A DNA stretch of 64,000 nt from Streptomyces pristinaespiralis (GTDB lineage: Bacteria; Actinomycetota; Actinomycetes; Streptomycetales; Streptomycetaceae): assembly GCF_001278075.1 (NCBI RefSeq), contig NZ_CP011340.1, positions 496,001 to 560,000 of the forward strand. Reading direction: 5' to 3'. The translations under genes were made by a program, and so were the position numbers. Shown here one piece after another: positions 29,073 through 37,990 of this stretch. Below the pieces are notes generated by a model. That model was given only the letters and a program-made list of their open reading frames with translations. It was not told the DNA's origin and did no database searches. How positions within the stretch are numbered: the stretch's first letter is position 1; every line of letters begins with the position of its first letter.

Positions 29073-30533
29073 TCAGGACATGGAGCGGTGGGGCAGGGCG
29101 ATGCTCTTGTACTCGAAGTAGCCCGTCAGTCCCTCGTCTCCGAACTCTCGCCCGAGGCCCGAGTTCTTGAAGCCGCCGAACGGCGCCGCCAGGTCCACCC
29201 GGAACCCGTTGACCGAGAAGGTGCCGGTCCGGATCCGGCGGGCCACGCGCAGGCCTCGATCCGTGTCGGCGGTGAAGACGGCACCGGACAGTCCGTAGGC
29301 GGAGTCATTGGCGAGTGAAACCGCCTCGTCCTCGGTCTCGTACCGGATCAGACAGACCACCGGGCCGAAGATTTCCTCCCGGGCGATGCGCATGTCGTTG
29401 GTCACCTCCCCGAAAAGGGTCGGCTCGACGTACCACCCGGTGGTCGGGGCGTCGGGCACACCCCCGCCTGCGAGGACCTTCGCCCCCTCCTCTTGGCCGA
29501 TGCGGATGTACTCCAGGACACGCTGCCGTTGCGCGTGGCTTGCCATCGGTCCGACGACGGTGGCCGGTTCTGAGGGATCGCCGACCTTCAGTGCCCGGAA
29601 GGCCGAAGTCAGCTTGGCGGCCACCTCGTCGTACCGGGAAGCCGGAACGAGCACGCGGGTCAGCGCCAAGCATGCCTGCCCGCTGTTGGCCGCGCAGGAG
29701 CCGCCGATGATCGCGGGAACGGCGGCGTCGAGGTCGGCGTCCTGCAGCACGATCGCCGCCGACTTGCCGCCGAGCTCCAGCGCCACCCGGGTGAGGTTCT
29801 GTGCCGCGGCTGCCATGACCTTCTTACCCGCGGCTACCGAGCCGGTGAACGAAACCTTGTCGATGCCAGGGTGCGACACCAGGTACTCACCGGCCCCTCG
29901 GCCGGCCGGCAGCACACTCAGCACCCCCTTCGGCAGCCCGGCCTTCTCGCATACCTCCGCCAGGAGATACGAGTCCAGTGGGGTTTCCGGAGACGGCTTG
30001 AGGACGAACGTGCAGCCGGCAAGCAGGGCCGGGGCCAGCTTCGGGGCGGCTGCCATCTGCGGGGCGTTCCACGGGATCACCCCGGCAACCACGCCGACCG
30101 GCTCGCGCCGCACCAGCACCGGGCCTGTCAGCCCCTGTCGCTCCTCCTCCAGCTGCAGCCGGGCAGCCGCCTGCAGGAACACCTCGAAAGCCGCCACGAC
30201 ACCAAGCGCCTGGCCGCGGACCGCGAACGAGACCGGTGAACCGTTCTGCAGAGTGATCAACTCGGCCAGGTCCCGGTGCCGGGCAGCCAGGGCGTCCTTG
30301 ATCCGTGTGACGATCTCGATCCGCCGAGCGAGACTCATCCGCGGCCACGGTCCGTTGTCGAAGGCCTCTCTCGCGGCGGCAACCGCTCGATCCACGTCGG
30401 GCGCGGTGGCGTGCGGCACGCGGGCGACCACCTGCTCGGTCACCGGTGAGACCACGTCGATGGTTTCCGAACCGGCCGGCTCGACCCACTCTCCGCCGAC
30501 GAACAGCTTGTCGTACACCATGATCTGGGGCAT
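29073..30533 (-). CDS. NAD(P)-dependent aldehyde dehydrogenase
   Basis: A 486-residue aldehyde dehydrogenase with the catalytic Cys288 in SGQACLALTR, the general base Glu253 in LELGGKS, the cofactor loop FTGSVAAGKK and the late EEIFGPVV motif. Its best resemblance is to general aliphatic or aromatic aldehyde dehydrogenases. AAGGAG precedes the ATG by 5 bases. It is in tandem with the alcohol dehydrogenase downstream and, 30 bases upstream, with the amidohydrolase gene, all on one probable transcript. Confidence 0.93.
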   Translation of the reverse strand: MPQIMVYDKLFVGGEWVEPAGSETIDVVSPVTEQVVARVPHATAPDVDRAVAAAREAFDNGPWPRMSLARRIEIVTRIKDALAARHRDLAELITLQNGSPVSFAVRGQALGVVAAFEVFLQAAARLQLEEERQGLTGPVLVRREPVGVVAGVIPWNAPQMAAAPKLAPALLAGCTFVLKPSPETPLDSYLLAEVCEKAGLPKGVLSVLPAGRGAGEYLVSHPGIDKVSFTGSVAAGKKVMAAAAQNLTRVALELGGKSAAIVLQDADLDAAVPAIIGGSCAANSGQACLALTRVLVPASRYDEVAAKLTSAFRALKVGDPSEPATVVGPMASHAQRQRVLEYIRIGQEEGAKVLAGGGVPDAPTTGWYVEPTLFGEVTNDMRIAREEIFGPVVCLIRYETEDEAVSLANDSAYGLSGAVFTADTDRGLRVARRIRTGTFSVNGFRVDLAAPFGGFKNSGLGREFGDEGLTGYFEYKSIALPHRSMS

Positions 30534-30563
30534 TCGGTACTCCTTACGTCCTTGAAATTGGGG

Positions 30564-32303
30564 TCAGCTGACCGGCGCTGCCGGTCCGTGCTTGGCACCG
30601 CGGACCAGACGCCCGGGCAGTTCGCCGGTGGCTTCGCCATTGCGGTAGGTCTCGACGCCGCTGACGACCGTGTGCAGATAGCCGTGGGTGCGCTGGAGCA
30701 GCCGGGGCTTGCCGGTAGGGAGGTCGTAGCGCACCTCGGGCGGGCCGAGACGCAGGTTGACCAGGTCGATGACGTTGATGTCGGCCTTGTAACCGGGGGC
30801 CAGCACTCCGCGGTCGTGGAGCCCCACCGCCTCGGCGGTCTGCCGGGCCTGACGGGAGATCACGAACTCCAGCGGGAGTCGCTCGCCGTCCCTGTCGCGC
30901 ACCCAGTGCTGGAGGAGCGTGGTGGGGAAGCTGGCGTCGCAGATCGTGCCGACATGGGCCCCGCCGTCGGACAGGCCCGGCAGGGTGTAGGGATGGGTCA
31001 GCATCTCGTGCACCGCATCGAGGTTGCCCGAGGAGTAGTTCAGTGCCGGGACGTAGATCAGGCCCCGCCCTTCGTCCTGCAGCAGCACGTCATAGGCGAG
31101 CTCCAGCGGCGAACGACCCACCCGCTCCGCACGAGCTGCCAGGGAGTCCTCACGGCCAGGCTCGTAGTTCGGCGGGTCCCCCAGCTCGAACATGAGCTCG
31201 AACCTGCGGACCGCCCACATGCCCGCCCGCTGTTCCATGCCGTGATCGTCAGAGGCGGCCAGCACCGCCCGCTTGAACTCCGGATCGGCCATGGCCCGGG
31301 CCTGCTCGGAAACCGGGAGGTGGGCGATCTTCCGCCAGTGCACATTGGCCATGAAGGGGTGCAGGGTGCACTGCAAGCCCATCACGAGCCCGACCGCACG
31401 CGGGGCGACCTGGGCACGTACCGGCAGTCCGTCCTCGTTCGCCCGCTCGATGCCGGCGAGCACCTCCCGGTAGACGTCGTTCTTGGGATTCTGCACCAAA
31501 CTCACCGAGAGAGGGCGGCCCGACGCCTGGACCATCTGGCGGATCAGGCGCATGTCGACCTCGACATCGTCGAAGTCCGTGACGTACTGCAGCACTCCGC
31601 TGCCGGTGCGGCCGATCTCGCGACTGATGGCCACCAGCTCGTCGCCGCCGGCGTCGTAGGACGGGGTGATGTCACCGGCCAGCGACTTGTGGTTGATCGT
31701 GCGCGAGGTACTGAAGCCGAGCGCGCCCGCCTCCACGGCCTCCCGCGCGATCCGGCTCATCGCGACGATGTCCTCTCCAGTGGCGAGGGCACCTGCGAGC
31801 GCGCGGTCGGCCATCACGTTGACTCGCAGCGCTGCGTGAGGCACCTGGGTGCCGAGGTCGATGTCGCGCGGACGGTTCTCCAGGGCGTCCAGGTACTCGG
31901 GGAACGACTGCCAATCCCAGGAGATCCCCGCATGCAGCGCGGTTTCGGGGATGTCCTCGATGCCCTCCATCAGGGCGATCAGGCGGTCGCGGTGGTCCGG
32001 CCGCACGGGCGCGAACCCGACGCCACAGTTGCCGGCCACGACCGTCGTCACACCATGCCAGGAGGACGGCTGGAGCCGGTCGTCCCAGGTCGCCTGGCCG
32101 TCGTAGTGGGTGTGGATGTCGACGAAGCCGGGCGAGACGACTGCGCCGTCGGCATCAATCTCCTGTGCGCCGGCTCCCCCGACCCTGCCCACCGCGACCA
32201 CCAGGCCATCGCGGACCGCCACATCGGCGGTACGGCTGGAGCCGCCAGTGCCGTCGACCAGCCGGCCGCCCCGGATGACCAGGTCGAACTCAGGTGTCGT
32301 CAT
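30564..32303 (-). CDS. D-aminoacylase-family amidohydrolase
   Basis: The 579-residue metal-dependent hydrolase has the N-terminal HTHYDGQ motif with the metal-binding His pair, SSWHGVTTVVAGNCG, and the late SDGGAH with the catalytic Asp. These are features of the N-acyl-D-amino-acid deacylase branch of the amidohydrolase superfamily, many members of which hydrolyse other amides. AAGGAGG precedes the ATG. It lies between the MFS carrier and the aldehyde dehydrogenase, so it may release an acid or amine from an imported amide. The substrate is not predictable. Confidence 0.88.
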   Translation of the reverse strand: MTTPEFDLVIRGGRLVDGTGGSSRTADVAVRDGLVVAVGRVGGAGAQEIDADGAVVSPGFVDIHTHYDGQATWDDRLQPSSWHGVTTVVAGNCGVGFAPVRPDHRDRLIALMEGIEDIPETALHAGISWDWQSFPEYLDALENRPRDIDLGTQVPHAALRVNVMADRALAGALATGEDIVAMSRIAREAVEAGALGFSTSRTINHKSLAGDITPSYDAGGDELVAISREIGRTGSGVLQYVTDFDDVEVDMRLIRQMVQASGRPLSVSLVQNPKNDVYREVLAGIERANEDGLPVRAQVAPRAVGLVMGLQCTLHPFMANVHWRKIAHLPVSEQARAMADPEFKRAVLAASDDHGMEQRAGMWAVRRFELMFELGDPPNYEPGREDSLAARAERVGRSPLELAYDVLLQDEGRGLIYVPALNYSSGNLDAVHEMLTHPYTLPGLSDGGAHVGTICDASFPTTLLQHWVRDRDGERLPLEFVISRQARQTAEAVGLHDRGVLAPGYKADINVIDLVNLRLGPPEVRYDLPTGKPRLLQRTHGYLHTVVSGVETYRNGEATGELPGRLVRGAKHGPAAPVS

Positions 32304-32327
32304 GGTGATTTACCTCCTTGATCTGGT

Positions 32328-32360
32328 GTCGGCACCGCCGCATGACACAGCGGCGCCGAC
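32328..32360 (-). terminator. Weak hairpin after the MFS gene
   Basis: GTCGGCACCG (32328-32337) pairs with CGGCGCCGAC (32351-32360) with one mismatch, 32 bases after the carrier stop codon. It may attenuate transcription into the amidohydrolase gene. Confidence 0.35.
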
Positions 32361-32391
32361 AGGTGGTTCTGTGTACGGGCAGCTCTGGTTG

Positions 32392-33723
32392 TCAGTCCCG
32401 AGCTGCCAGGCGTGCCGTGTCGCGTTCGGGGTTGATCAGCAGCATCGCGATGGCCCCGCCGACGACCATGACGACGCCGAGCCCGAGGAATCCGCTGCCG
32501 TACCCGGCCGCGGCGGATTCACTGGAGGCGACGAGGCCGCCGACCACGACCGGGGCGATGACACCGCCGAGGCTGAAACAGGCGGTGACGATGCCGAAGA
32601 CCATGCCGCGCTGCTTGGCCGGGACCACATCGGAGATACCGGCGAACGCCACGCCGAAACCGGCGGCGTTCAGGCTGGCGCTGGTGATCAGCAGGACCAT
32701 GTGCGGGGTGCCGCGGTCGAAGCCGGAGAAGGCCATGGTGGCCAGGCCGGCAAGGACGATCATCGAGGCGGGCAGAACACCACGCGCGATCCGATTGCTC
32801 AGCCCGCGTCTGGTCAGCCAGCGGGAGAACACGCCCACCACGATCACGCTGATCGCGGCCCCCAGGTAGGGAAGGGCAACCAGCCGGCCGATGGTTCCTG
32901 AGTCGTAACCCAACCCCTCCTCCAGGTAGAGCGGAAGCCAGCTGATCTTGATGGCGCTGTTGGCCTGGATCACGAAGAAGAGCAACACGGTGCCGATGAG
33001 AGTGCCGGTGCTGAACAGCCGGCGGAGCGGCACGCGTTCGGGCAGGGCCTGGGTAGCGGTGCCCTCAGCGGAGGGGTGTCCCTTACCGGCTGCCTCCGGG
33101 CCGGAGTCGCCGACGAGCATCCAAACCAGCGCGAACGCCATCCCGGCGGCGGCCAGGACACCGAATGCCGCATGCCACGAGTAGTCGGTGATCACCCAGG
33201 TCAACGCGGGTGCCGCGATCACCGGGCCGAGGCCGGTGCCCGCCGTGACGATGGAACTCGGAACGGCCCGCTTGTGCGCCGGGAACCACGAGTGGACGAC
33301 CTGCATCACCAGGGCAGCGGCAGGCCCCTCCGCGAAGCCGAGCAGTACCCGGCAGACAACCAGCATGGTGAATCCGACCTGGCTGACCATGGGTGCCATG
33401 GTGATCGCCCACAGCAGCACCATCCCGCCCAGGAGCCAGCGGGCCCGTATCTTGCCACCGAGCCAGCCTCCCAGGACGGACCCCACAGCGAACAGCCAGA
33501 AGAAGCTGCTCTGCACGACGCCCAGCTGGGCGTCGTCGAGCCCCAGGTCCTTCTTGATGTCAATGCCGGCCAGGCCGACGACTATCTTGTCCGCGACGTT
33601 CGCCAGGACAAGGCAGACAAGAAGCCCGACTATGAGCCATGCCTTGCGGCTTGCCGCAGGCTCCGCGGCCGGTCTTTCCAGTGCGCCGGCGGGCGCGGGC
33701 GTCTCTTGGTGCTCGATAGACAT
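32392..33723 (-). CDS. MFS transporter (anion:cation symporter-like)
   Basis: The 443-residue membrane protein shows about 12 hydrophobic segments and the MFS loop motif after segment 2 (GGWLGGKIRARW). The start (ANVADKIVVGLAGIDIKKDLGLDDAQLG) resembles the ACS family, which takes up organic anions. Its setting in a catabolic cluster favours import of the substrate acid or amide. GGGAG stands 5 bases before the ATG. Confidence 0.88.
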   Translation of the reverse strand: MSIEHQETPAPAGALERPAAEPAASRKAWLIVGLLVCLVLANVADKIVVGLAGIDIKKDLGLDDAQLGVVQSSFFWLFAVGSVLGGWLGGKIRARWLLGGMVLLWAITMAPMVSQVGFTMLVVCRVLLGFAEGPAAALVMQVVHSWFPAHKRAVPSSIVTAGTGLGPVIAAPALTWVITDYSWHAAFGVLAAAGMAFALVWMLVGDSGPEAAGKGHPSAEGTATQALPERVPLRRLFSTGTLIGTVLLFFVIQANSAIKISWLPLYLEEGLGYDSGTIGRLVALPYLGAAISVIVVGVFSRWLTRRGLSNRIARGVLPASMIVLAGLATMAFSGFDRGTPHMVLLITSASLNAAGFGVAFAGISDVVPAKQRGMVFGIVTACFSLGGVIAPVVVGGLVASSESAAAGYGSGFLGLGVVMVVGGAIAMLLINPERDTARLAARD

Positions 33724-33764
33724 TTCGTCTCCCGGACTGGGGGTGGGTGAGGCGCGCGAGAACG

Positions 33765-34943
33765 TCAGCGGACAAAGGTCGTGAGCTGGATGCTCGACGT
33801 GCCGTCAGCAGAGTGGAGTTCGTGGAGCATGCTCCGGCCGTCGGGACTGATGACCGGGTTGGTCGCCTCGGAGCCCGGCTGTGCAGTCGCGTAGGTGAGC
33901 CGTCGCAGATGGCGCCCGGTTCCGTCGAGCCGAAGGGCATACAGGTCCAGGGCAGCGTTGCTCAGACCGGTGTCGTGATCGGATTCGACGACGACGAACC
34001 TGCCGTCGGGCGTGACGCCCTCGGCCTCGTCGTATTCGTCGTTGTCGGTCTGTCGTTGCACCCGGCCGGCTCGCAGGTCGAGCCGGTAGATCTCCAGTCC
34101 CTGGTAGGGCTGAGCGAGTCCGCGCCGGTCGGGTGCGAAGGCGTAGAAGACGATCGCCGCCGGGGGCGTGCCATCACCCTTCCCGCCTTCGATGAAGTCC
34201 TGCGCCTCGATTCCGAAGTCGGGGAGAGCCTTAGGGAGACGGCGGTCCGGGTCCTCGGCGACGAAGTCCGTCGGCGGAACGACTCCGGAATCCGGGGAAG
34301 GCCACTCGAGAACCTGCCTCCGGTCCTCCAAGACAGCGACCTTGCCGTCAACACGGAGCCGGGCGATCCACATCGCGCTGCGCTGGCCGTCCTGGCCGTG
34401 ATGAAACGGCGTGGCGGTCCAAGCGATCCAGTCGGAGTGCCGCGCGACGGCGATCCCCTCGAACACATTCAGGTGGAGGGGGAACGGCTGCGCCTCTGCG
34501 TTGCGTGGCATCCAATACCACTCCAAATGCAGCAGTCGCTCCGCCACCGAGACCGGCGTGCTGGGGTCGGCTGCCGCGCCTCGACCCCCCAGGAGCAGAT
34601 CGCCCGCTGCTGTGTAGTGGACCCGCCAGAACTGCCCGCCGGGGACGTGGCACGTCAGGCACCTCGTCGCGCCAGTCGCCAACTCCCGCTCGCGCACGGT
34701 GCCGAACTCGTGGTCGACATAGGCCATGAATCGGCCGTCTGGAGACCAGGCAGGGCGGGCACCCTCGACGACCGCCGTCGTCCGCACCGAAGCCTTCAGC
34801 AGGTCGGGGCTCCCGTGGTACACGGGTGCGACGGCTGCAGCCGGCATCTGAAGACCTACCGCCATCGCCAGAGCGAGGGTGGACGATACTCGCGCCCTTG
34901 CGCGCCTACGACGTTCCGACCGTACGAACTTGGCTGGGGACAC
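33765..34943 (-). CDS. Secreted TolB-like beta-propeller protein
   Basis: A 392-residue protein with a basic N-terminus and hydrophobic core (VSSTLALAMAVGLQMPAAA), a likely Sec signal peptide. Several PD40/WD40-like repeats follow (ARPAWSPDGRFMAYV, GVTPDGRFVVVES, NPVISPDGRSML). The GTG at 34943 follows GGAGG by 6 bases; a longer frame upstream is open but would bury the signal peptide. A CLTCH motif near residue 95 resembles a haem-attachment CxxCH, which would be unusual here. It lies 41 bases upstream of the MFS gene. Function unknown; such propellers often bind ligands or proteins outside the cell. Confidence 0.8.
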   Translation of the reverse strand: MSPAKFVRSERRRRARARVSSTLALAMAVGLQMPAAAVAPVYHGSPDLLKASVRTTAVVEGARPAWSPDGRFMAYVDHEFGTVRERELATGATRCLTCHVPGGQFWRVHYTAAGDLLLGGRGAAADPSTPVSVAERLLHLEWYWMPRNAEAQPFPLHLNVFEGIAVARHSDWIAWTATPFHHGQDGQRSAMWIARLRVDGKVAVLEDRRQVLEWPSPDSGVVPPTDFVAEDPDRRLPKALPDFGIEAQDFIEGGKGDGTPPAAIVFYAFAPDRRGLAQPYQGLEIYRLDLRAGRVQRQTDNDEYDEAEGVTPDGRFVVVESDHDTGLSNAALDLYALRLDGTGRHLRRLTYATAQPGSEATNPVISPDGRSMLHELHSADGTSSIQLTTFVR

Positions 34944-35413
34944 GAGATGCCTCCATTGGCAGAGAAGTGTCCAGAGAAGGGGTGAGGGCCACCGCGGCGT
35001 CCGAAAACGGCTGAGGGGGTTCAGGGCCCTGATCAGCTTCCGTCTCCACGCCCTGCTGCCGCGATTGGCCATTCGGGCAGTCCTCATTCGCCAACCGGCC
35101 ATTCGCCCTACGGCGGCTCCGTCATGCCGGCTCTGCAGCGTCGCCCTGTGGGGGTCGGGCAGGCCGGGACCGCCGGCGTCAGCGGTGTCTCGGGCGACGC
35201 GCGATGGCATCGGCACAAATGGTGCCCAGCGGACGGCTGCGAACCTGAACGGCGGGCAGGGGCGACAGCGCCGACCTCAGTGAGACGGAAGCCCACGTCT
35301 TGGTGAAGCGAACTACTGGCTAGCTTGCGGAGGAGGCCGGGCACACCGGATCCACTGGCTGCTGAACGGGATCGACTGCAATGCAACGGTGCCGACCAGC
35401 TGCCATCGACTAC
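34944..35413. other. No gene recognised
   Basis: About 470 bases between the propeller gene and an IS701-type remnant. Open frames here are short and resemble nothing known to me. The promoter of the propeller gene should lie near 34950-35050. Confidence 0.5.
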
Positions 35414-35606
35414 GTGGTCGTCTTGGAAGCCAAGGCGGCGGTGGCCCGGGCGACAGTCCGCCGGGCCATCGCGCAGAGGATTCCCGTCCGGCTGGGTGAA
35501 CGCGGACGCCGGTTGCGGCTACCCCAAGAGCTGCGAGATCGAGCTGGAGCGGGCGGACGTTCTTTACCTCGTGACCGCCATTCGGCAGTTCACTGTCGTG
35601 ACCTGC
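35414..35606 (+). pseudogene. IS701-type transposase remnant (frameshifted)
   Basis: Two adjacent plus-strand frames together resemble part of an IS701-family transposase: KAAVARATVRRAIAQRIPV up to about 35490, then, after a frameshift, GWVNADAGCG with ELERADVLYLV. These match the stretch around the second catalytic Asp (family pattern: ...VPxxWVTADAxYG...). Both ends are missing and there is no intact start, so it is dead. The assignment is from motif memory. Confidence 0.5.
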
Positions 35607-35705
35607 TCTGCCCCGACTGAAGAGAAAACGAATTTCGGTACGGGATCAATCACACTCCGGTCGAGTGCGCTCATCCAGTGCTGGGATCGACCGACTTACG
35701 AGGTC

Positions 35706-36452
35706 GTGCGTGATAGCGGGCGGGGCGCGTCCTTGCTGGTCGCGGCTGTTGTCAGGCTGTGGTGGTGCGGTCGGAGACAAGGCTGGCGATAGCTCGGCAG
35801 GTGTCAGGCAGCACGTCTCGACGGTGTGCGGCGAGTCAGTTGCTTCCAGCGTTTGTGGTCGGCGGGAGGGTGTTCGACGGATATGCGCTTCAAGGAGTGC
35901 CGATGGCGGTCTCGGCGTCGCGCTTCATGGACCCCGGGCGGGCTGCACGAACGCCCGCCGCGGCCGGCCGGCGGACCTGGACCTCGGTGGCGCACAATTC
36001 GATCTTCTCCGCCTGGGCACAGGCGAACACATCGGCCAGGGTCCGAAGCCGTAGGCCGGGGCGGTCGGGGCCCGCACACCCCCGCTCGGCCAGGAGCTCC
36101 CGTACTTCTGCGATCGCGCGGGTGACGGTGGAGCGGTCGACGCCGAACAGTAGCCCCAGCACCGAGTGCGACAGATCGTGCCGCAGATGGATCAGCGTGG
36201 CCAGCAGCCGGTCGATGAAGACCAGTTGGTGGCGGGCGCCGGCGCTCACGGCCCGCTTCCTGGCACCGCCCGGCGCAGCACGGCGGCAGCCTCTGGTCCG
36301 GCCTGCCACAGCGCCGCCAACTCCTGGATCAGGCAAGCCACATGACGCTGCGAGATCCCGTGAACAGCCGAAGCTCCAGCCCGACTGACCATGATCGCCA
36401 CAGCCTGATCATGCCACCTACCTGGCACGACGCCTCACCCGTTATCACGCAC
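35706..36452 (-). mobile_element. IS5-type element remnant with imperfect terminal inverted repeats
   Basis: The 22 bases at 35706-35727 (beginning GTGCGTGATAGCGGG) match the reverse complement of 36431-36452 (GTGCGTGATAACGGG...) at 19 positions. They enclose a decayed minus-strand transposase gene. The 747-base total is shorter than a full IS5-type element because the middle of the gene is deleted. No clear target-site duplication was seen. Confidence 0.7.
35752..36428 (-). pseudogene. IS5-family (DDE_Tnp_4) transposase pseudogene
   Basis: Pieces of one transposase lie in different minus-strand frames in the expected order. The N-terminus is GISQRHVACLIQEL (near 36370-36330). Next comes the HTH part (LVFIDRLLATLIHLRHDLSH, DRSTVTRAIAEVRELL) up to TEVQVRRP near 35960, which ends the N-terminal third. 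After a deletion the C-terminus follows (RISVEHPPADHKRWKQLTR near 35890-35830), and in another frame LPDTCRAIASLVSDR to a stop at 35752. The catalytic core between them is gone and at least two frameshifts are present. It is a non-functional remnant. Confidence 0.75.
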
Positions 36453-36956
36453 CAGCTCCTTAGAGGTGGGACGCCAGAAAACCATCAAGCTTGCGAGGCA
36501 TGCGGCGCCGCCCAGCAGTCCTGCTGTAAGCACTCCCACCCGCCCATTCACAACGATGTCGGCCAGACTGTCCACGGAGGCGGTTCCAGGGCCCAGGGCT
36601 GCGACGGCCATAGCGACGCAAATGATCATCAGGGTGTACTCGTACCCCTGACCCGGCCGGAAGATGAAGAACCCGTTCGCCATGTGGGCGCTCACCAGGG
36701 CGACGAGCATCGTTCCCACTGTTGCGGCCGCGGCGAAGTGTGTAAGGAGGCCCAGTATCAACAGCAGGCCAGCCGCGAGCTCGGACGCTGTCGCAAGCAC
36801 GGCATTGAACCGTGGTGCTCGCATGCCAATGGAGGCGAACCATCCGGCAGTCCCGGCGATCCCTCCCTTGCCGAAGGCGTGGTTCCACCCGTGTGCCACC
36901 AACGTCACACCAAGGATGATCCTGAGGAGCAGAGCAGCACCGTCGGCCGGTTCCAT
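36435..36956 (-). CDS. DoxX-family membrane protein
   Basis: A 173-residue DoxX-like protein with four hydrophobic segments, the N-terminal LRIILGVTLVAHGWNHAFG and the GWFASIGM motif typical of the family. Related proteins take part in quinol-linked redox or sulfur chemistry, but most are uncharacterised. AAGGAGG stands 5 bases before the ATG at 36956. The last codons (ELVRDNG, stop) lie inside the terminal inverted repeat of the neighbouring IS remnant, so the original C-terminus was probably replaced when the element inserted. Confidence 0.85.
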   Translation of the reverse strand: MEPADGAALLLRIILGVTLVAHGWNHAFGKGGIAGTAGWFASIGMRAPRFNAVLATASELAAGLLLILGLLTHFAAAATVGTMLVALVSAHMANGFFIFRPGQGYEYTLMIICVAMAVAALGPGTASVDSLADIVVNGRVGVLTAGLLGGAACLASLMVFWRPTSKELVRDNG

Positions 36957-37034
36957 ATCGGCCTCCTTTTCCTTCCGTCGGTCGCGCATCCGCCCCGAGG
37001 CCACCAGATCACGGGACTGTCGCCTGCCCGGGCC

Positions 37035-37059
37035 GGTAGCTGCGCGCGGCGCAGCTACC
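37035..37059. promoter_or_regulatory. 10-bp hairpin/palindrome upstream of doxX
   Basis: GGTAGCTGCG (37035-37044) and its inverted copy (37050-37059) flank 5 bases, and an ATG follows at once on the plus strand. It may be an operator for the doxX promoter (minus strand) or a structure before the small plus-strand frame. Confidence 0.4.
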
Positions 37060-37446
37060 ATGCACGCATTCCGGGCTGATGGTCAGAACTTCACCGTGGC
37101 CGGACGAGCCGACCACGCCACAGACCCGCGTGCGGTACACGCCAAGATCCGCTCTCGCACGGGGGGCGCCATACCGATCTTCATTAATGACGGTTCAGTT
37201 ATTCCCCAGCGCAGCTTCTATGTCAAGGTTGCGTCATCCGATCCCGGGCGATGCCACGTTCAACTGATGGCCCGTCGCGCATACCGGGCACCTCTGCTGC
37301 CCATCCGCCCGCCATCGCCGGGCGACGGCGATCACCGCCCCAACGCGGGGGCGAACGACCTCAGTGCGGACGTGGCCACCGCGTTCATCGGCGAGAGCAC
37401 CCATTCTGTGCTCGGCGGACATTCGTTGAGCAGATGCCGGGACTGA
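37060..37446 (+). CDS. Doubtful small open frame of unknown function
   Basis: A 128-codon frame that starts directly after a hairpin. Its first 70 residues (QNFTVAGRADHATDPRAVH, then GAIPIFINDGS) look more protein-like than the rest. I do not recognise the family; a fragment of a flavin-binding split-barrel protein is a guess. The 3' part runs into the ISL3-type remnant, so the end is probably not original. No good ribosome-binding site is visible. Confidence 0.25.
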   Translation: MHAFRADGQNFTVAGRADHATDPRAVHAKIRSRTGGAIPIFINDGSVIPQRSFYVKVASSDPGRCHVQLMARRAYRAPLLPIRPPSPGDGDHRPNAGANDLSADVATAFIGESTHSVLGGHSLSRCRD

Positions 37447-37862
37447 CCCGGCGGCACAGCAGGTGGACTGAGCGGTCGCGGTCGCCTCTCGCCCCGGTGG
37501 GTCTCGCCCTCGCCGGCCGGGCCGGCGCCCGGATGGCACGGGCCTTCGGGGTGTCCATCAGCCGCAGCACGGTGTTGCGGCTGCTCGATGCATTGCCCGA
37601 ACCCGAAGTCCCGGCCCCGCGGGTGGTCGGTGTCGATGAGTACGCCACACGTAAAGGACGGGTCTACGGCATGGTGCTCGTCGACGGCGAGATCCGTCGG
37701 CCGGTGGGTCTGCTGCCGGACCGGAAGGCATCCAGCCTGGCCGCATGGCTGGCGAAGCGACCCGGGATCGAGATCGTCTGCCGGGACCGCGCGCCGTGCT
37801 TCGCGGAAGGCGCAGCCGGGGCGACGCAGGCCGCCGACCGCTGGCATTTGTGGCACAAGCTG
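37410..37862 (+). pseudogene. ISL3-family transposase fragment
   Basis: About 150 codons matching the centre of ISL3-family transposases: ARRTFVEQMPGLTRRHSRWTE, LALAGRAGARMA, RSTVLRLLDALPEP, the first catalytic Asp in VVGVDEYATRKG, the second in EIVCRDRAP, and DRWHLWHKL. The zinc-finger N-terminus and everything after WHLWHKL, including the catalytic Glu, are missing. It is a dead fragment truncated at both ends. Confidence 0.75.
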
Positions 37863-37926
37863 GATGAGCCACGATTTCGGAGCCCTCCTTGGGCTGAGCG
37901 GAAGGGAGCCCGTGAGCGGATACGGC

Positions 37927-37961
37927 CCGTCCCCGCCCCGTCCCGGAGGCGGCGGGGACGG
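37927..37961 (-). terminator. Terminator of the holin-X-like gene
   Basis: CCGTCCCCGCC (37927-37937) pairs perfectly with 37951-37961 around a 13-base loop, 30 bases after the stop codon at 37991. Confidence 0.6.
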
Positions 37962-37990
37962 CGGCGCGTCCGCCCGTGATGACCCATCAG

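Noticed and set aside
37251..37979. A continuous 242-codon plus-strand gene
   Set aside because: Only codons for 37410-37862 resemble ISL3 transposase. The flanks have no similarity and the catalytic Glu is missing, so it is a fragment.
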